64,000 nt of DNA from Kibdelosporangium banguiense (GCF_017876405.1 NZ_JAGINW010000001.1:10305203-10369202); one strand, 5' to 3'; shown: positions 49,019 to 58,461, counted from the first letter of the stretch. The notes: generated by a model from the letters alone, not told the origin. Made by a program: numbers and translations.

Positions 49019-49702
49019 GTGACACCGCCCGAACCACCAGGTCAGCAGTCCGAAACCGCCCTGCGTGCGGACGCCGAGCGCAACCGTGAGCGCATCATGT
49101 CCGCCGCCCGTCGGCTGTACGCCACCGAGGGCCTCGGGGTCTCGATGGCCTCGGTGGCCCGCGAAGCGGGTGTCGGCAAGGCCACTCTGTCCCGCCGCTT
49201 CACCACTCGCGAGGACCTGATCAACGCCGTCTTCGCCGACCGCATGGACAACTACGCCGCCGCCACCGCCGAGGCGCTCGCCGACCCCGACCCCTGGCGC
49301 GCCTTCACGCGCTACATCGAGGCCATCTGCGCCATGCAGGCCGCCGACCGCGGCTTCGCCGCTGTGCTGGCCATGACCTTTCCCGCCGCCAAAGCCCTCG
49401 AAGCCCGGCGTGCCGAGTCCTACGAGGGCTTCCTGGAACTCATTGCCCGCGCCAAGGCCACCGGCCACCTGCGGGCCGACTTCGCCTCGGAGGACCTCGT
49501 CGTCCTGCTCATGGCCAACGCCGGCGTCATCGCCGCCACCATCGACGACGCGCCCGAGGCCTGGCGCCGGCTCGTTGGGCAGATGCTCCGCGCCTTCGCC
49601 TCCCCGGATGCCCCGCTCCCGCCGTTGCCGGAAGCGCCGTCGTCGCCCGCCCTCTACTGCGCCATGGCCCGCTCTGGACGGCCCTCCTCGAACGAAACCT
49701 GA
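49019..49702 (+). CDS. TetR-family transcriptional repressor
   Basis: A 227-residue TetR-type regulator starting at GTG 49019 (VTPPEPPGQQ); GTG 49010 is the alternative. The N-terminal HTH is ERIMSAARRLYATEGLGVSMASVAREAGVGKATLSRRFTTREDLI. The remainder is the variable ligand-binding helical domain, containing YIEAICAMQAADRGFAAVL. Divergent from the quinone oxidoreductase/dioxygenase operon, it very likely controls that operon and itself through the twin palindromes. The ligand would be an aromatic or quinone compound (inference). Confidence 0.92.
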   Translation: MTPPEPPGQQSETALRADAERNRERIMSAARRLYATEGLGVSMASVAREAGVGKATLSRRFTTREDLINAVFADRMDNYAAATAEALADPDPWRAFTRYIEAICAMQAADRGFAAVLAMTFPAAKALEARRAESYEGFLELIARAKATGHLRADFASEDLVVLLMANAGVIAATIDDAPEAWRRLVGQMLRAFASPDAPLPPLPEAPSSPALYCAMARSGRPSSNET

Positions 49703-49746
49703 GCGATCGACGAGTTCTACGACAGGATCTTCAACGCAGCAAGTCT

Positions 49747-49770
49747 CTTATGGACTAGTCCCTTATGGAC
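49747..49770. repeat. Direct repeat CTTATGGAC
   Basis: Two direct copies of CTTATGGAC at 49747-49755 and 49762-49770, period 15, in the 210-base gap after the TetR gene. This could be a regulator site left from a lost neighbouring gene. No gene is visible in 49703-49914. Confidence 0.3.
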
Positions 49771-49914
49771 ACCAGTAGGTACTTGCTCCGCCGATGCGGC
49801 CACTTCGGACTTTCGTCGACCTGGCTCGCGGCGGCCTGTGGGGTTTCAGAACTCTGCGCCGAGGTCGTGACCTGCGGCGATCCACGCTTTGATGCTGAGG
49901 CATGATCGTGTGGC

Positions 49915-50373
49915 GTGGGCTTGCGACTGTTGTACCTGATCTTCATCCGGCTCAGTGACTGGCTCGTCCTGCTCGGCCGGTCCTCGGCATCCAAGGACGT
50001 GGAGTTACTCGTCCTGCGGCACGAGATCGCCGTGCTGCGGCGCACGAACCCACCGTCCACGCGTGGATTGGGCCGACCGCGCGGTGCTCGCCGTACTAGC
50101 GCGGCGACTACCCGGCCTGCTCCGGAGACAGCGGTCGGTCACACCAGGCACCCTCCTGCGCTGGCACCGTCGCCTGGTGGCCAAGAAGCGGACCTATCCC
50201 CACCGGACAGGACGCCCTCCGATCGACCGCAGCATCGTCGCGCTGATCCAACAAATGGCACGAGAGAACACTGGTTGGGGACATCGCAGGATTCAGGGCG
50301 AGCTACTTAAGCTCGGTCAGCGCGTGTCCGCATCGAGCGTCCGCCGCGTGCTCAAGCGTTTGCGGATCCCTGT
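49915..50373 (+). pseudogene. Integrase-core transposase, 5' half, frameshifted
   Basis: It opens with LRLLYLIFIRLSDWLVLLGRSSASKDVELLVLRHEIAVLRR, then changes frame near 50060 and continues DWADRAVLAVLARRLP, VTPGTLLRWHRRLVAKK, RPPIDRSIVALIQQMARENTGWGHRRIQGEL. This is the N-terminal HTH half of the same transposase type as the intact copy downstream. It stops at 50373, where that second element begins. The catalytic half is missing. Confidence 0.75.
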
Positions 50374-51541
50374 CCTGGTCGAAAACTCGGTAACCCGGTT
50401 TGACCTGGGTGATCGTGACGTCCAATGATCGGTGGTCGTGTCTGTTCGTCTGGTCTATCGGCTCTGTGGTCAGGTGCTGTCCTGGCTTGCCCTGTTCGCT
50501 CGATCGTCAGCGTCAAAGGACGCGGAGATACTTGCCTTGCGACATGAGGTCGCTGTGCTGCGACGAAGTAATCCGAGACCTCACCTGTCCTGGCCGGATC
50601 GCGCGGTCCTGGCCGGGCTTGCCCGGATGCTTCCGAAGGCCCTACGCGTCCACCGGATGGTCACGCCGGGAACGTTGTTGCGCTGGCACCGCAGGCTAAT
50701 CGCCGCGCGGTGGCGACAGCCGACACCGCCGGGTCGTCCGCCGATCGGCGATGAACTGGCCGCCCTGATCGTGCGCCTGGCGAGGGAGAACCGGACCTGG
50801 GGCGTGGTTCGTATCCAGGGTGAGCTCCGTCGCCTCGGCCATCGGGTCGCGGCCTCGACCATCCGCAAGGTCCTGCGCGCCAACGGAGTCCTGCCATCGA
50901 CACGCCGCGACGACACCTGGCGCGCCTTCCTGCGAGCCCAGGCAGACAGCCTCCTTGCCATCGACTTCTTCCACATCGACACCGTGACACTCAAGCGGCT
51001 GTATGTCGCGTTCGCTATCGAGATCAAGACACGCAGGGTCCACCTACTCGGCGTTACCGAGCATCCGACTGCGGACTGGGTGGTTCAGGTGGCGCGCGGA
51101 CTTGCCAGCGATCTGGAGGAGACCGGGCACCGATTCAGACACCTCATTCGCGACCGTGACGCAAAGTTCGGTACCGCCTTCGACACGGTCTTCGCCTCGA
51201 TCGGCATCGAGATCGTGCTCACCGCACCGCGGTCTCCGCGGATGAACGCATTCGCTGAGCGCTGGATCGGCTCCGCCCGTCGAGAATGCACCGACCGAGT
51301 CCTTATCACCGGAGAACGCCATCTACGCCACGTGCTCGACGCCTACGTCGCCCACCACAACGCCGGACGCAGCCACCAAGGCGACCGGATGCGTCTGCGT
51401 GCTCCCGACGACGAACCGATCCCGTTCCCGGCCCAGATCGACAGGATCCGACGCCGACAGTGTCTCGGCGGACTGCTCAACGAGTACCGACCCGCCGCAT
51501 GAAAGTCCAGACCAGAACCGGTAACCGAGTTTTCGACCAGG
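50374..51541 (+). mobile_element. Integrase-type insertion sequence with terminal inverted repeats
   Basis: The intact transposase gene is flanked by an 18-base perfect inverted repeat: CCTGGTCGAAAACTCGGT at 50374-50391 and its complement at 51524-51541, with looser matching for about ten more bases inwards. The element is about 1168 bases. No target-site duplication is obvious, and the left flank (a related element's 5' half) does not resume on the right, so a deletion accompanied or followed the insertion. Confidence 0.8.
50432..51502 (+). CDS. Integrase-core (rve) DDE transposase
   Basis: A 356-residue transposase of the IS3/IS481-like integrase group. The N-terminal HTH part reads AEILALRHEVAVLRR and VTPGTLLRWHRRLIAARW. 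The rve catalytic core has the first acid in LLAIDFFHID, the second in LIRDRDAKFG and the glutamate in MNAFAERWIGSARRE. The C terminus (CLGGLLNEYRPAA) is typical. Start GTG 50432. The frame is intact and both terminal repeats are present, so it may still move. Confidence 0.9.
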   Translation: MVVSVRLVYRLCGQVLSWLALFARSSASKDAEILALRHEVAVLRRSNPRPHLSWPDRAVLAGLARMLPKALRVHRMVTPGTLLRWHRRLIAARWRQPTPPGRPPIGDELAALIVRLARENRTWGVVRIQGELRRLGHRVAASTIRKVLRANGVLPSTRRDDTWRAFLRAQADSLLAIDFFHIDTVTLKRLYVAFAIEIKTRRVHLLGVTEHPTADWVVQVARGLASDLEETGHRFRHLIRDRDAKFGTAFDTVFASIGIEIVLTAPRSPRMNAFAERWIGSARRECTDRVLITGERHLRHVLDAYVAHHNAGRSHQGDRMRLRAPDDEPIPFPAQIDRIRRRQCLGGLLNEYRPAA

Positions 51542-51838
51542 GCGTCGGTGTTGCTCGACGGCCCGCCCGGCACCGGGAAAACCACGATCGCGCGCCTGCT
51601 CGCCACCGTCGATACCGGCACTTCGTCGCTTTCTCGGCGCTGACCAGCGGTGTCAAGGAACTGTGCGAGATGATCAACGATGCGCGCCGTCGCCGCGACC
51701 ATCAAACTGTGCTGTTCATCTACGAGGTGCACCACTTCTCCAAGACCCAGCAGGACGCGCTGCTCGGAGCCGTCGAGGACCGGCTCGTGCTGCTCGTGGC
51801 GGCTACCACGGAAAACCCGTCGTTCTCCGAATGTCTGA
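51541..51838 (+). pseudogene. rarA: rarA (mgsA) fragment, frameshifted
   Basis: A piece of the RarA/MgsA AAA+ recombination factor. One frame gives ASVLLDGPPGTGKTTIARLLA (Walker A). After a frame change near 51615 another gives FVAFSALTSGVKELCEMIN, then TVLFIYEVHHFSKTQQDALLGAVEDRLVLLVAATTENPSFS. In intact RarA the Walker B reads FIDEVHRF; here the aspartate is tyrosine. The N terminus and the C-terminal two-thirds are absent. It directly abuts the IS right end. Confidence 0.8.
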
Positions 51839-51853
51839 CTTGGCCTGCGGTTG

Positions 51854-54199
51854 TCACGTGCCTCGGGTTCCCGGCTGTTCGGCCATCCATGCGGCGATCT
51901 GGACGCGTTTAGTGAAACCGAGCTTGGCCAGGATGCGTTCGACGTGGCCCTCGGCGGTGCGCTGGGCGATCACCAGCCGGTCCGCGATCTGTTTGTTGGT
52001 CAGCCCTTCGGCGACCAACTCCGCGACCTGCTGTTCCCGCCGAGTCAGCGACACCTCTGCGCTGCCCGTTTCAGTGTCCGTTTCGGTGGTGGGTTGCGGT
52101 TTCTCGCCGAGCGCGTAGGCGACCGTTTCGTCAAGGCCGAATTCGTAACCGCGAGCGAAGGCCGCTCGGAAGGCATGGTCACCCAGGGCCTTGCGGGTCT
52201 GCCGCTCGCACGCATCGTGCGGGACGATCCAGGCTGGCGAACCCAACTGGGCCCGGCCACCCGTCGACTCCCACAGCTGCCCGACCGCGCCGAGCAACGT
52301 CGCCGCCCGCTCACCGTCACCCGCCGCAGCCGCGATCCATGCCATCAGGTCGACCGCTACAGCCATGCCCAGGAGATCGTTCAATGCCTTCTTGAGAGAC
52401 AACGATTCCCGCGCGTGTACAGTGGCTTGCTCCATCTCGCCTTGAGACCACTCCGCCCAGCCGAGGGTATAAAGCAGATAACTGCGGACCCATAGCTCGC
52501 CGTTGGGCTCGCAGATCGCGATGCCTTGCCGGCACACGGTGACCGCCTGGGCGAAGTCGCCCAGGAAAACAAACACGAAGACCAGCAATATATAGACAAT
52601 GATCGCCATGCTGTTCAGTTTTCCGAGCGCCTCGAAGCGAGCCAGCGCGTCCACGTACAGCGCCACCGCGAGCGACTGATCGTCGGTCATCATGGCATGG
52701 TGTCCCCGCAGCAGGAGGGCCCACGCCAGCGAAGTCTCATCTTCAAGCCGCAGCCCCAGGGCATGGCACTCTTCGGCCATGTCGTTCGTGGACCGGTGGG
52801 CGCCCTGGACGCCAGCTAGGTGGGCGTTGGCCCACAACGCGGCGGCCCGCGGCAAGCTGGGCTCTGTGTCGACCGCGAGGGCCCGATCGAACCAGCGGCG
52901 TCCCTCGGCCATGAAGCCGCAGCCGACCCAGTAGAAGTGCAGCGCGGCGGCCATATGCAGGCCGGTGCGGGTTTCGCCCGCGGTGCTCAGGCAGAATTCC
53001 AGCGCGATGCGCAGGTTGGCGTGCTCACGTTGGGTGCGCCGGAACACCTCGACCTGGTCAGGGCCGAACCACTCAGTTTTGCCGAGTTCGGCCAGACCGA
53101 GGTAATAGTCCCGGTGCCATCGGCGTAGCGTCGCTTCCTCACCGGACTCACGCAGCCTGTCCCGCCCATAAGCATGGATGGTGTCCAGCATCCGGTAACG
53201 CGCACGGTACCCGTGCCCTTCCCTGACCAGGATCGACTTGTCCATCAGTCCGGCCACCAGGTCGAGCACTTGGTCGCGGTCGATCCCGCCGTCACCGCAG
53301 ACCGCCTCCGCCGCGTCCAGGTCGAACCCACCAGCGAACACCGACGCCCGCGCCCACAAGGCCTGCTCCTCCCGCTCACACAGGTCGAAACTCCAGTCGA
53401 TCGTCGCCCGCAGCGTGCGATGACGCAGCAGCTTGAACCGGGGTCCCCGCACCAGAAGCCGGAACCGGTCATCCAACCGTTGCAGCAACTGTTCCGGCGA
53501 CAGCACCCGCAATCGCGCCACAGCCAACTCGATCGCCAACGGCATCCCATCCAGCCGATGACAAACCCCCACAACCGCCGCCCGGTTGCCGGCATCGACT
53601 TCGAACCCCGGCACAACAGCCACCGCCCGCTCAGCGAACAACCGCACCGCCTCGTACTGGTGCACATTCCCCTGCGATGGCAGGCGATCGGGGTCCGGCA
53701 CCGACAACGGGCCGACCGGCACAACGTGCTCACCCTCCAGCCGCAACACCTGGCGGCTGGTGGCCAGCACCCGCAGCCCCCCGGCCGCACCGAGCAGCTT
53801 GGCCACCACCAGACCACACGCCTCCAGCAGGTGTTCACAGTTGTCCAGAACAAGAAGCAGCTCCTTGTCCCGGAGATAATCCGCCACCACCGCCAACGGC
53901 GAACGAACGGACTGATCACGCAACCCCAACGCATCCGCCACCGACTGCGCCAACAACCCCGGATCCTGCAACGCGGCCAGCTCGACCAGCCACACACCGT
54001 CCGCGAACGCCCGCCGCACCTGCCTGGCCACCCGCAACCCCAGCTGGGTCTTGCCCACCCCACCCGGACCGGTCAACGTCAGCAACCGCGCCGACTCCAG
54101 CGACCTCCTCACCACGGCCATCTCCTGCTGGCGCCCGACAAAGCTGTTCAGGTCCTCCGGAAGGTTTCCCCTTCGCGACCGCTGCCCTGCACCGCCCAC
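51854..54199 (-). CDS. LuxR-family regulator with NB-ARC-type ATPase and TPR region
   Basis: A 781-residue regulator starting at GTG 54199. The N-terminal NLPEDLNSFVGRQQEM leads into a STAND/NB-ARC ATPase with Walker A GPGGVGKT (44-51) and Walker B LLLVLDNCEHLL. A winged-helix-like region follows, then TPR-like helices (about 380-690), and a C-terminal HTH_LuxR (about 717-775): SLTRREQQVAELVAEGLTNKQIADRLVIAQRTAEGHVERI. Such proteins act as large ATP-dependent activators, often of secondary metabolism. It is the only intact non-IS gene in a stretch of pseudogenes; its target may be the sugar cassette to the right or something lost. Confidence 0.9.
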   Translation of the reverse strand: MGGAGQRSRRGNLPEDLNSFVGRQQEMAVVRRSLESARLLTLTGPGGVGKTQLGLRVARQVRRAFADGVWLVELAALQDPGLLAQSVADALGLRDQSVRSPLAVVADYLRDKELLLVLDNCEHLLEACGLVVAKLLGAAGGLRVLATSRQVLRLEGEHVVPVGPLSVPDPDRLPSQGNVHQYEAVRLFAERAVAVVPGFEVDAGNRAAVVGVCHRLDGMPLAIELAVARLRVLSPEQLLQRLDDRFRLLVRGPRFKLLRHRTLRATIDWSFDLCEREEQALWARASVFAGGFDLDAAEAVCGDGGIDRDQVLDLVAGLMDKSILVREGHGYRARYRMLDTIHAYGRDRLRESGEEATLRRWHRDYYLGLAELGKTEWFGPDQVEVFRRTQREHANLRIALEFCLSTAGETRTGLHMAAALHFYWVGCGFMAEGRRWFDRALAVDTEPSLPRAAALWANAHLAGVQGAHRSTNDMAEECHALGLRLEDETSLAWALLLRGHHAMMTDDQSLAVALYVDALARFEALGKLNSMAIIVYILLVFVFVFLGDFAQAVTVCRQGIAICEPNGELWVRSYLLYTLGWAEWSQGEMEQATVHARESLSLKKALNDLLGMAVAVDLMAWIAAAAGDGERAATLLGAVGQLWESTGGRAQLGSPAWIVPHDACERQTRKALGDHAFRAAFARGYEFGLDETVAYALGEKPQPTTETDTETGSAEVSLTRREQQVAELVAEGLTNKQIADRLVIAQRTAEGHVERILAKLGFTKRVQIAAWMAEQPGTRGT

Positions 54200-54294
54200 A
54201 AGCTCAGAATCAACCAGAACAGCACCCGGTCAATACCGGTTGCTGACGCGTACCGGCCAATGCCGACTCACGCCACAACACAAACGGCAAACCC

Positions 54295-54490
54295 AGCATC
54301 ACAAGCTCTGCCACGTGCTCGGCGGCACCTTCGGCCTTACCTCACGCGGAGATCCACACCATCGTCCTGCCGCACGTCGTGGCCTTCAACGCCAGCGCGT
54401 CGACGAGCATGCGTGCGGCACTCGAGCGTGTCTTGGGCACCAGCGATCCGGCTGGGGCGCTGTAGGATCAGCTTGAAGCTGCTTCCCGCG
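54295..54490 (+). pseudogene. Maleylacetate reductase fragment
   Basis: Reads QHHKLCHVLGGTFGL, then, after a one-base shift, HAEIHTIVLPHVVAFNASAS and ALERVLGTSDPAGAL followed by a TAG. This is the central part of iron-containing-alcohol-dehydrogenase-type maleylacetate reductases (LHHKxCHVLGGTF-LPHAEHTA-VLPHV), with the iron-binding histidines. Both ends are missing. Maleylacetate reductase works after hydroxyquinol or chlorocatechol ring cleavage, so it links to the intradiol dioxygenase at 47.0 kb. Confidence 0.75.
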
Positions 54491-54639
54491 CGGCTGATCC
54501 TCAAAGAGATCGCACTCCTTGGGACCAAGTCCTGCAGCGAGTCCGAACTTCACGACGTCCTCCGGCTGGTCGGAGCGGGCACGTTGAAAGCCGCCGTCAC
54601 CGAGATCCTCCCTCTCGAAGCCGCAGCCGACGTGCACAG
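54491..54639 (+). pseudogene. C-terminal fragment of MDR alcohol dehydrogenase
   Basis: In the frame from 54494 the text LILKEIALLGTKSCSESELHDVLRLV and LKAAVTEILPLEAAADVHR matches the end of medium-chain alcohol dehydrogenases (strand-G-x-x-x-x, then LxLVAxGxLKPxVT-x-PLxxAAxxHR). It is spliced directly between the maleylacetate reductase remnant and the next transposase, which shows serial deletion. Confidence 0.55.
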
Positions 54640-55619
54640 GCCATCCTGCAACGCCACGTCCCCAAACCACGCCTTACTCCACCCGACCGCGCGTTCCTCG
54701 CCGCCCTGCTCCACCGCCTCCCCAGACCCACACTGCGCACGTTCCACCTCATCGTCTCCCCCGACACTATCCTGCGCTGGCACCGCAACCTGCTCCACAA
54801 ACGCCACGGCCGAGCATCCCGACCAAAGCGGCCAGGCAGACCACCCACCATCCGCAGCATCCAAACACTCGTCCTCCGGCTCGCCCGCGAGAACCCGAAC
54901 TGGGGTTACCGCCGCATCCATGGTGAATTGGCCGCCCTGGCCATCAAAATCGCACCCTCCACCGTCTGGAGATCCTCAGAGCCAACAACATCGAACCGGC
55001 ACCTCGTCGCGACCGACAGAACTGGGCCAACTTCCTGCGCAGCCAGGCACACGCCATCCTCGCTGCCGACTTCTTCGAAGCTCGAACACTCACCGGGACC
55101 AGGCTGTTCGTCCTCGCCGTCATCGAGCACACCACCCGACGAATCCGCATCCTTGACGCAACCGAACACCCCACCGCGGCCTGGACCACTCAACAAGCCA
55201 GAAACCTCGTCATGGACCTCGAGGACGCCGGCGCCACTACGGTGCGATATCTGATCCGGGACCGCGACAGCAAATACACCACCGCCTTCGACACCGTCCT
55301 CACCGACAGCGGGATCACCACCATCACCACCGGCATCCGCATGCCACGCATGAACGCGATCATGGAACGCTGGATCCGCACCTGCCGAACCGAACTCCTC
55401 GACCGCACCCTCATCTACAACCAGCGACACCTACTCCACGCGCTCCGCGAATACGAAGACTTCTACAACCACCACCGACCCAACCGAGCCTTACACGCCG
55501 CCGCACCACAACGGCCACTTCCGCCACCCATCACCAAACCACACGCACTCGAATACCTCGACATCCGACGACAAGATCGACTCGGCGGCATCCTCCACCA
55601 GTATCACCACGCCGCCTGA
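54637..55619 (+). pseudogene. Integrase-core transposase with single-base frameshift
   Basis: The first part reads AILQRHVPKPRLTPPDRAFLAALLHRL, RPTLRTFHLIVSPDTILRWHR and RENPNWGYRRIHGEL in one frame. At about 54970 one G is missing (TGG-AGATC for TGG-GAGATC), and the rest continues in the next frame: ILAADFFEARTLTG, LIRDRDSKYT, MNAIMERWIRTCRTELLDRT, LGGILHQYHHAA. All three catalytic acids are present. The N-terminal ~50 residues are lost. Without the shift and truncation it would be a normal transposase. Confidence 0.8.
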
Positions 55620-55639
55620 CCTCGACGGACGTAATTGTC

Positions 55640-56047
55640 GGCACCTACACGGTCCATCGGTTATTTCTGGACTTTCCCGCACGCACAGCTGTATTCCTAT
55701 AGCCCAAGCGGCTCGAGGATGCCGGGCTGCTCGACCTCCAGGAGGAGCAGCACGGCCGCAGGCGGAAGCTGTACACGATCACAACGAACGGCGGGGCGGC
55801 GCTACGAGACTGGCTCGCCGAACCGGTGAACGCACACTTCGAGCTCCGCGACATCGCGGAGATCAAGTTGTTCTTCAACGAGCTCGCCGGGCTCGACGAC
55901 GTCGCGGCCCGCATGGTGACGCTGGAACTCGGTTTGGGCCTGGAACAGGCCGCGCTGAAATTCTGGCACGGCGTCGCCGAGCAGGTCGCGCGCGGCGAGT
56001 TCCCGCCCTCCAGCCCTCGGACCACCCGGCGTACCAAGGCCGTATAG
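55640..56047 (+). pseudogene. PadR-family regulator remnant, frameshifted
   Basis: Two frames together give YFWTFPHAQLYS and then KRLEDAGLLDLQEEQHGRRRKLYTITTNGGAALRDWLAEPV, the winged-helix part of PadR regulators, followed by the C-terminal helices ending RTTRRTKAV. A one-base loss near 55695 separates the frames. The first ~30 residues (MSGYDL...) are gone, cut by the integrase-type element. PadR proteins usually repress detoxification or export genes; the partner gene is not visible. Confidence 0.7.
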
Positions 56048-56174
56048 CCGCTCTATCGGCCTCACCGCGCATTGCGCACTGCCGACACACCGCGGTCCCG
56101 GTCCGCACGGTCGACACAGGCCGATCCCCCCAGTTGCGACGACACCTGACCGCGTGATCATGTGGCACGTCCCG

Positions 56175-57194
56175 TCAGCGGAGCGCCTCCAGCTCGTAAA
56201 GAACCGAGTCGGCGGGTGTGTGCACCTCGCGGACGTTCACGCAACGCCATCCGCTTTCCTCGAACACGCCCTGCCATTCGGCGAGCGTTGGCAGGTACAC
56301 GCCCATCAGGTCGTGTGCCGTCTCGAAGGCCAGTGTGAACACCGGCTTGTCCTCGTCCGGAATTCCCTGGGTGCGCGCGGTGTCGCCCAGCAGGAGCCGG
56401 CGTGCGTTGGGGAACACCTGCCGCAACCGGCGCAGTGTCGCCACACACTGCTCCCTCGGCCAGAAGTCGTGCCCCATCATGAAGCAGGTGAGCAGTTCGA
56501 CGTCCGCGAACCGCTCGTCCGGCTGCAGGGCAAGCACATCGCCCTCGATGAAACGCAACCGGCCGCCGAACCCGGCCTCGTCCACAAAAGTCTCGGCCGC
56601 GTGCAGGGCGTCGGCCGAGATATCGATGCCGATGCCCTGCACGCCGGGGAACCGGTCCGCGATCTGTGCCAGCCGGCCGCCGCTGCCGCAGCCGAGATCG
56701 GCGACGGTGGTGAGCGGGAAGTCCAGCGATCCCATCGCCTGCCAGAACACCGGGTCGAACGACCGCGCGTTGATCTCCCGGCAGGCGAAGGCGATCGCCG
56801 CCGCGTCCCGGTGGTGGAATTCCCCGGACCTGTTCTGGTTGCGCACGATCCGCGGCATCGCCGCGAACAGCTCGCCGCTGCCGATCGTCAGCCAGTGGAA
56901 GAACGCCTTGTTCTGGTAGACGTCCGCGAACTGCGGTCCGATCGAGACGGTGTCGCCCGCCCGGACGACCACACCGGCCGAGGCCAGCGCGGCGAACACG
57001 CTGCGCACCGACGCCAGATGCAGGTCGTGGCTCGCGCTGAACGCCGCGACGTTCAGCCTGCCGACATCGTTCAGCTCGTCCAGCACGCCGATCTCCCACG
57101 CGGTGGCGACGGCGAATCCCGCCACCACCGAGTTGAAGATGCCCGCCGCAGTTCGTGCCCCTGGGACGGCGACCAAAGTGCTCTGTGTGCTCAC
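56175..57194 (-). CDS. SAM-dependent methyltransferase of deoxysugar cassette
   Basis: A 339-residue methyltransferase starting at GTG 57194 (VSTQSTLVAVPGARTAAG). The N-terminal ~95 residues form a winged-helix dimerisation domain (FNSVVAGFAVATAWEIGVLDEL) like small-molecule O-methyltransferases. Motif I is VADLGCGSGGRLAQIA, with GIDIS and LLTCFMMGHDFWPREQC downstream. It is encoded 37 bases after the C-methyltransferase gene, in the same operon. It could methylate a sugar oxygen or nitrogen, or the aglycone. An N- or O-methylated aminosugar is a likely outcome. Confidence 0.85.
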   Translation of the reverse strand: MSTQSTLVAVPGARTAAGIFNSVVAGFAVATAWEIGVLDELNDVGRLNVAAFSASHDLHLASVRSVFAALASAGVVVRAGDTVSIGPQFADVYQNKAFFHWLTIGSGELFAAMPRIVRNQNRSGEFHHRDAAAIAFACREINARSFDPVFWQAMGSLDFPLTTVADLGCGSGGRLAQIADRFPGVQGIGIDISADALHAAETFVDEAGFGGRLRFIEGDVLALQPDERFADVELLTCFMMGHDFWPREQCVATLRRLRQVFPNARRLLLGDTARTQGIPDEDKPVFTLAFETAHDLMGVYLPTLAEWQGVFEESGWRCVNVREVHTPADSVLYELEALR

Positions 57195-57231
57195 AGCGAT
57201 TCCTTTCGACGAGGGCGGGCCTGCGCGACCG

Positions 57232-58461
57232 TCAGACCAGCCGGACATCGGGGACGTACAGGATCCACTTGCCGCCCGCGTCGGCGAATGCCTGCTCTTT
57301 CGCCATGATCTCCTCGGCGTGGTTCCACGCGAAGAGCAGCACGTAGTCGGGGTACGGGTTGGCGAACTCGGCGGACTCGACCACCGGGATGTGCGTGCCC
57401 GGGGTGACCCGGCCCTGCTTGGCAGGCGTGCTGTCACAGACGAACTCCACCAGGTCCGGGCCGATGCCGGCGAGGTTGGTCACCGTCGCGCTCTTGGCCG
57501 TGGCGCCGTAGGCGACCACCCGCTTGCCCTCGGCCTTCGCCGTGCGCAGCAGTTCCAGCAGGTCGTCCCGGTTCTTCTCCACCTTGGCGCCGAAGCCCCG
57601 CAGCGTCTCGATCTTCGTGAGGCCGGCCGCCTCCTCCTCGGCGAGCAGTGCCTTCATCGCGTCGGTCGGGGTACGGGATCCCTTGGGCGCCAAGGTGTAG
57701 CGGACCTCACCACCGTGCACCGTGAGCCGCTCGGCGTCGACCAGCTCGAGGCCGTGCCGTGAGGCCATCTCCTGCACCGAGCGCAGGGTGAAGAAGTAGA
57801 AGTGCTCGTCGTAGATCTGGTCGAACGACGTACGCGCGACGATCTCACCGAGGTACGGGTCCTCGAAGACGAACACACCGGTCGGCCTGAGCAGCGTCGC
57901 GACACCGGTCAGGATCGAGTCCATGTAAGGGATGTGGCACAGGGTGTTCGCGGCGTAGATGACATCCGCCGGGCCCTCCTCGGCCAGGATCTCCCGCGCG
58001 GTGGACTCCTCGAAGAACGACTTGCGGACCCGGACTCCCTTGGCGGCGGCGACGTCCGCGACACTGCCGGACGGCTCGACGCCGAGATGCCGGACGCCCG
58101 CATCGGCGATCGTCTTGAGCATCACACCGTCGTTGCAACCCATCTCGACCACGAACGGGTCGTCACCGGTGAGCTCGGCGGAGAGCAGGTGCTTGGCCAG
58201 CGACTCGAAGTGGGTGCGCATGTACGCCGAGCCGGAGGAGAAATACGGGTACTCCTCGTTGAACATCCGGTCCCGGGGGACCTCCTCCATCAGCTGGACC
58301 ATGGTGCAGGTGTCGCACAACCCGACGGCGAGCCGGAAGAAGAACTCCTGCTCGAAGTCCGCGTCCGGCTTGTGGAACGCGTCGGACAACGGCTGGCGCC
58401 CGAAGTCGAAGAACTCGGTGACGGTTCCGCCACACACACGACACTGGGAACTGTTCGACAT
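57232..58461 (-). CDS. NDP-hexose C-methyltransferase
   Basis: A 409-residue three-domain sugar methyltransferase of the TylCIII/EvaC/TcaB9 type. The zinc-binding N terminus has CRVCGG and LCDTCTMVQ. The central SAM domain has VVEMGCNDGVMLKTIADAG and LGVEPSG. The catalytic region includes YDEHFYFFTLRSVQ, and the C-terminal Rossmann-like domain has VVAYGATAKSATVTNL. These enzymes add a methyl branch at C-3 of 4-keto-2,6-dideoxy sugars. With the 2,3-dehydratase, aminotransferase and epimerase nearby this indicates a branched, possibly 3-amino-3-C-methyl, deoxysugar. Confidence 0.92.
   Translation of the reverse strand: MSNSSQCRVCGGTVTEFFDFGRQPLSDAFHKPDADFEQEFFFRLAVGLCDTCTMVQLMEEVPRDRMFNEEYPYFSSGSAYMRTHFESLAKHLLSAELTGDDPFVVEMGCNDGVMLKTIADAGVRHLGVEPSGSVADVAAAKGVRVRKSFFEESTAREILAEEGPADVIYAANTLCHIPYMDSILTGVATLLRPTGVFVFEDPYLGEIVARTSFDQIYDEHFYFFTLRSVQEMASRHGLELVDAERLTVHGGEVRYTLAPKGSRTPTDAMKALLAEEEAAGLTKIETLRGFGAKVEKNRDDLLELLRTAKAEGKRVVAYGATAKSATVTNLAGIGPDLVEFVCDSTPAKQGRVTPGTHIPVVESAEFANPYPDYVLLFAWNHAEEIMAKEQAFADAGGKWILYVPDVRLV

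Noticed and set aside
53174..55156. A 660-codon plus-strand frame running from the LuxR gene antisense into the integrase remnant.
   Set aside because: It joins antisense LuxR sequence with parts of unrelated remnants; only the short alcohol-dehydrogenase piece within it (54494-54639) has real similarity.
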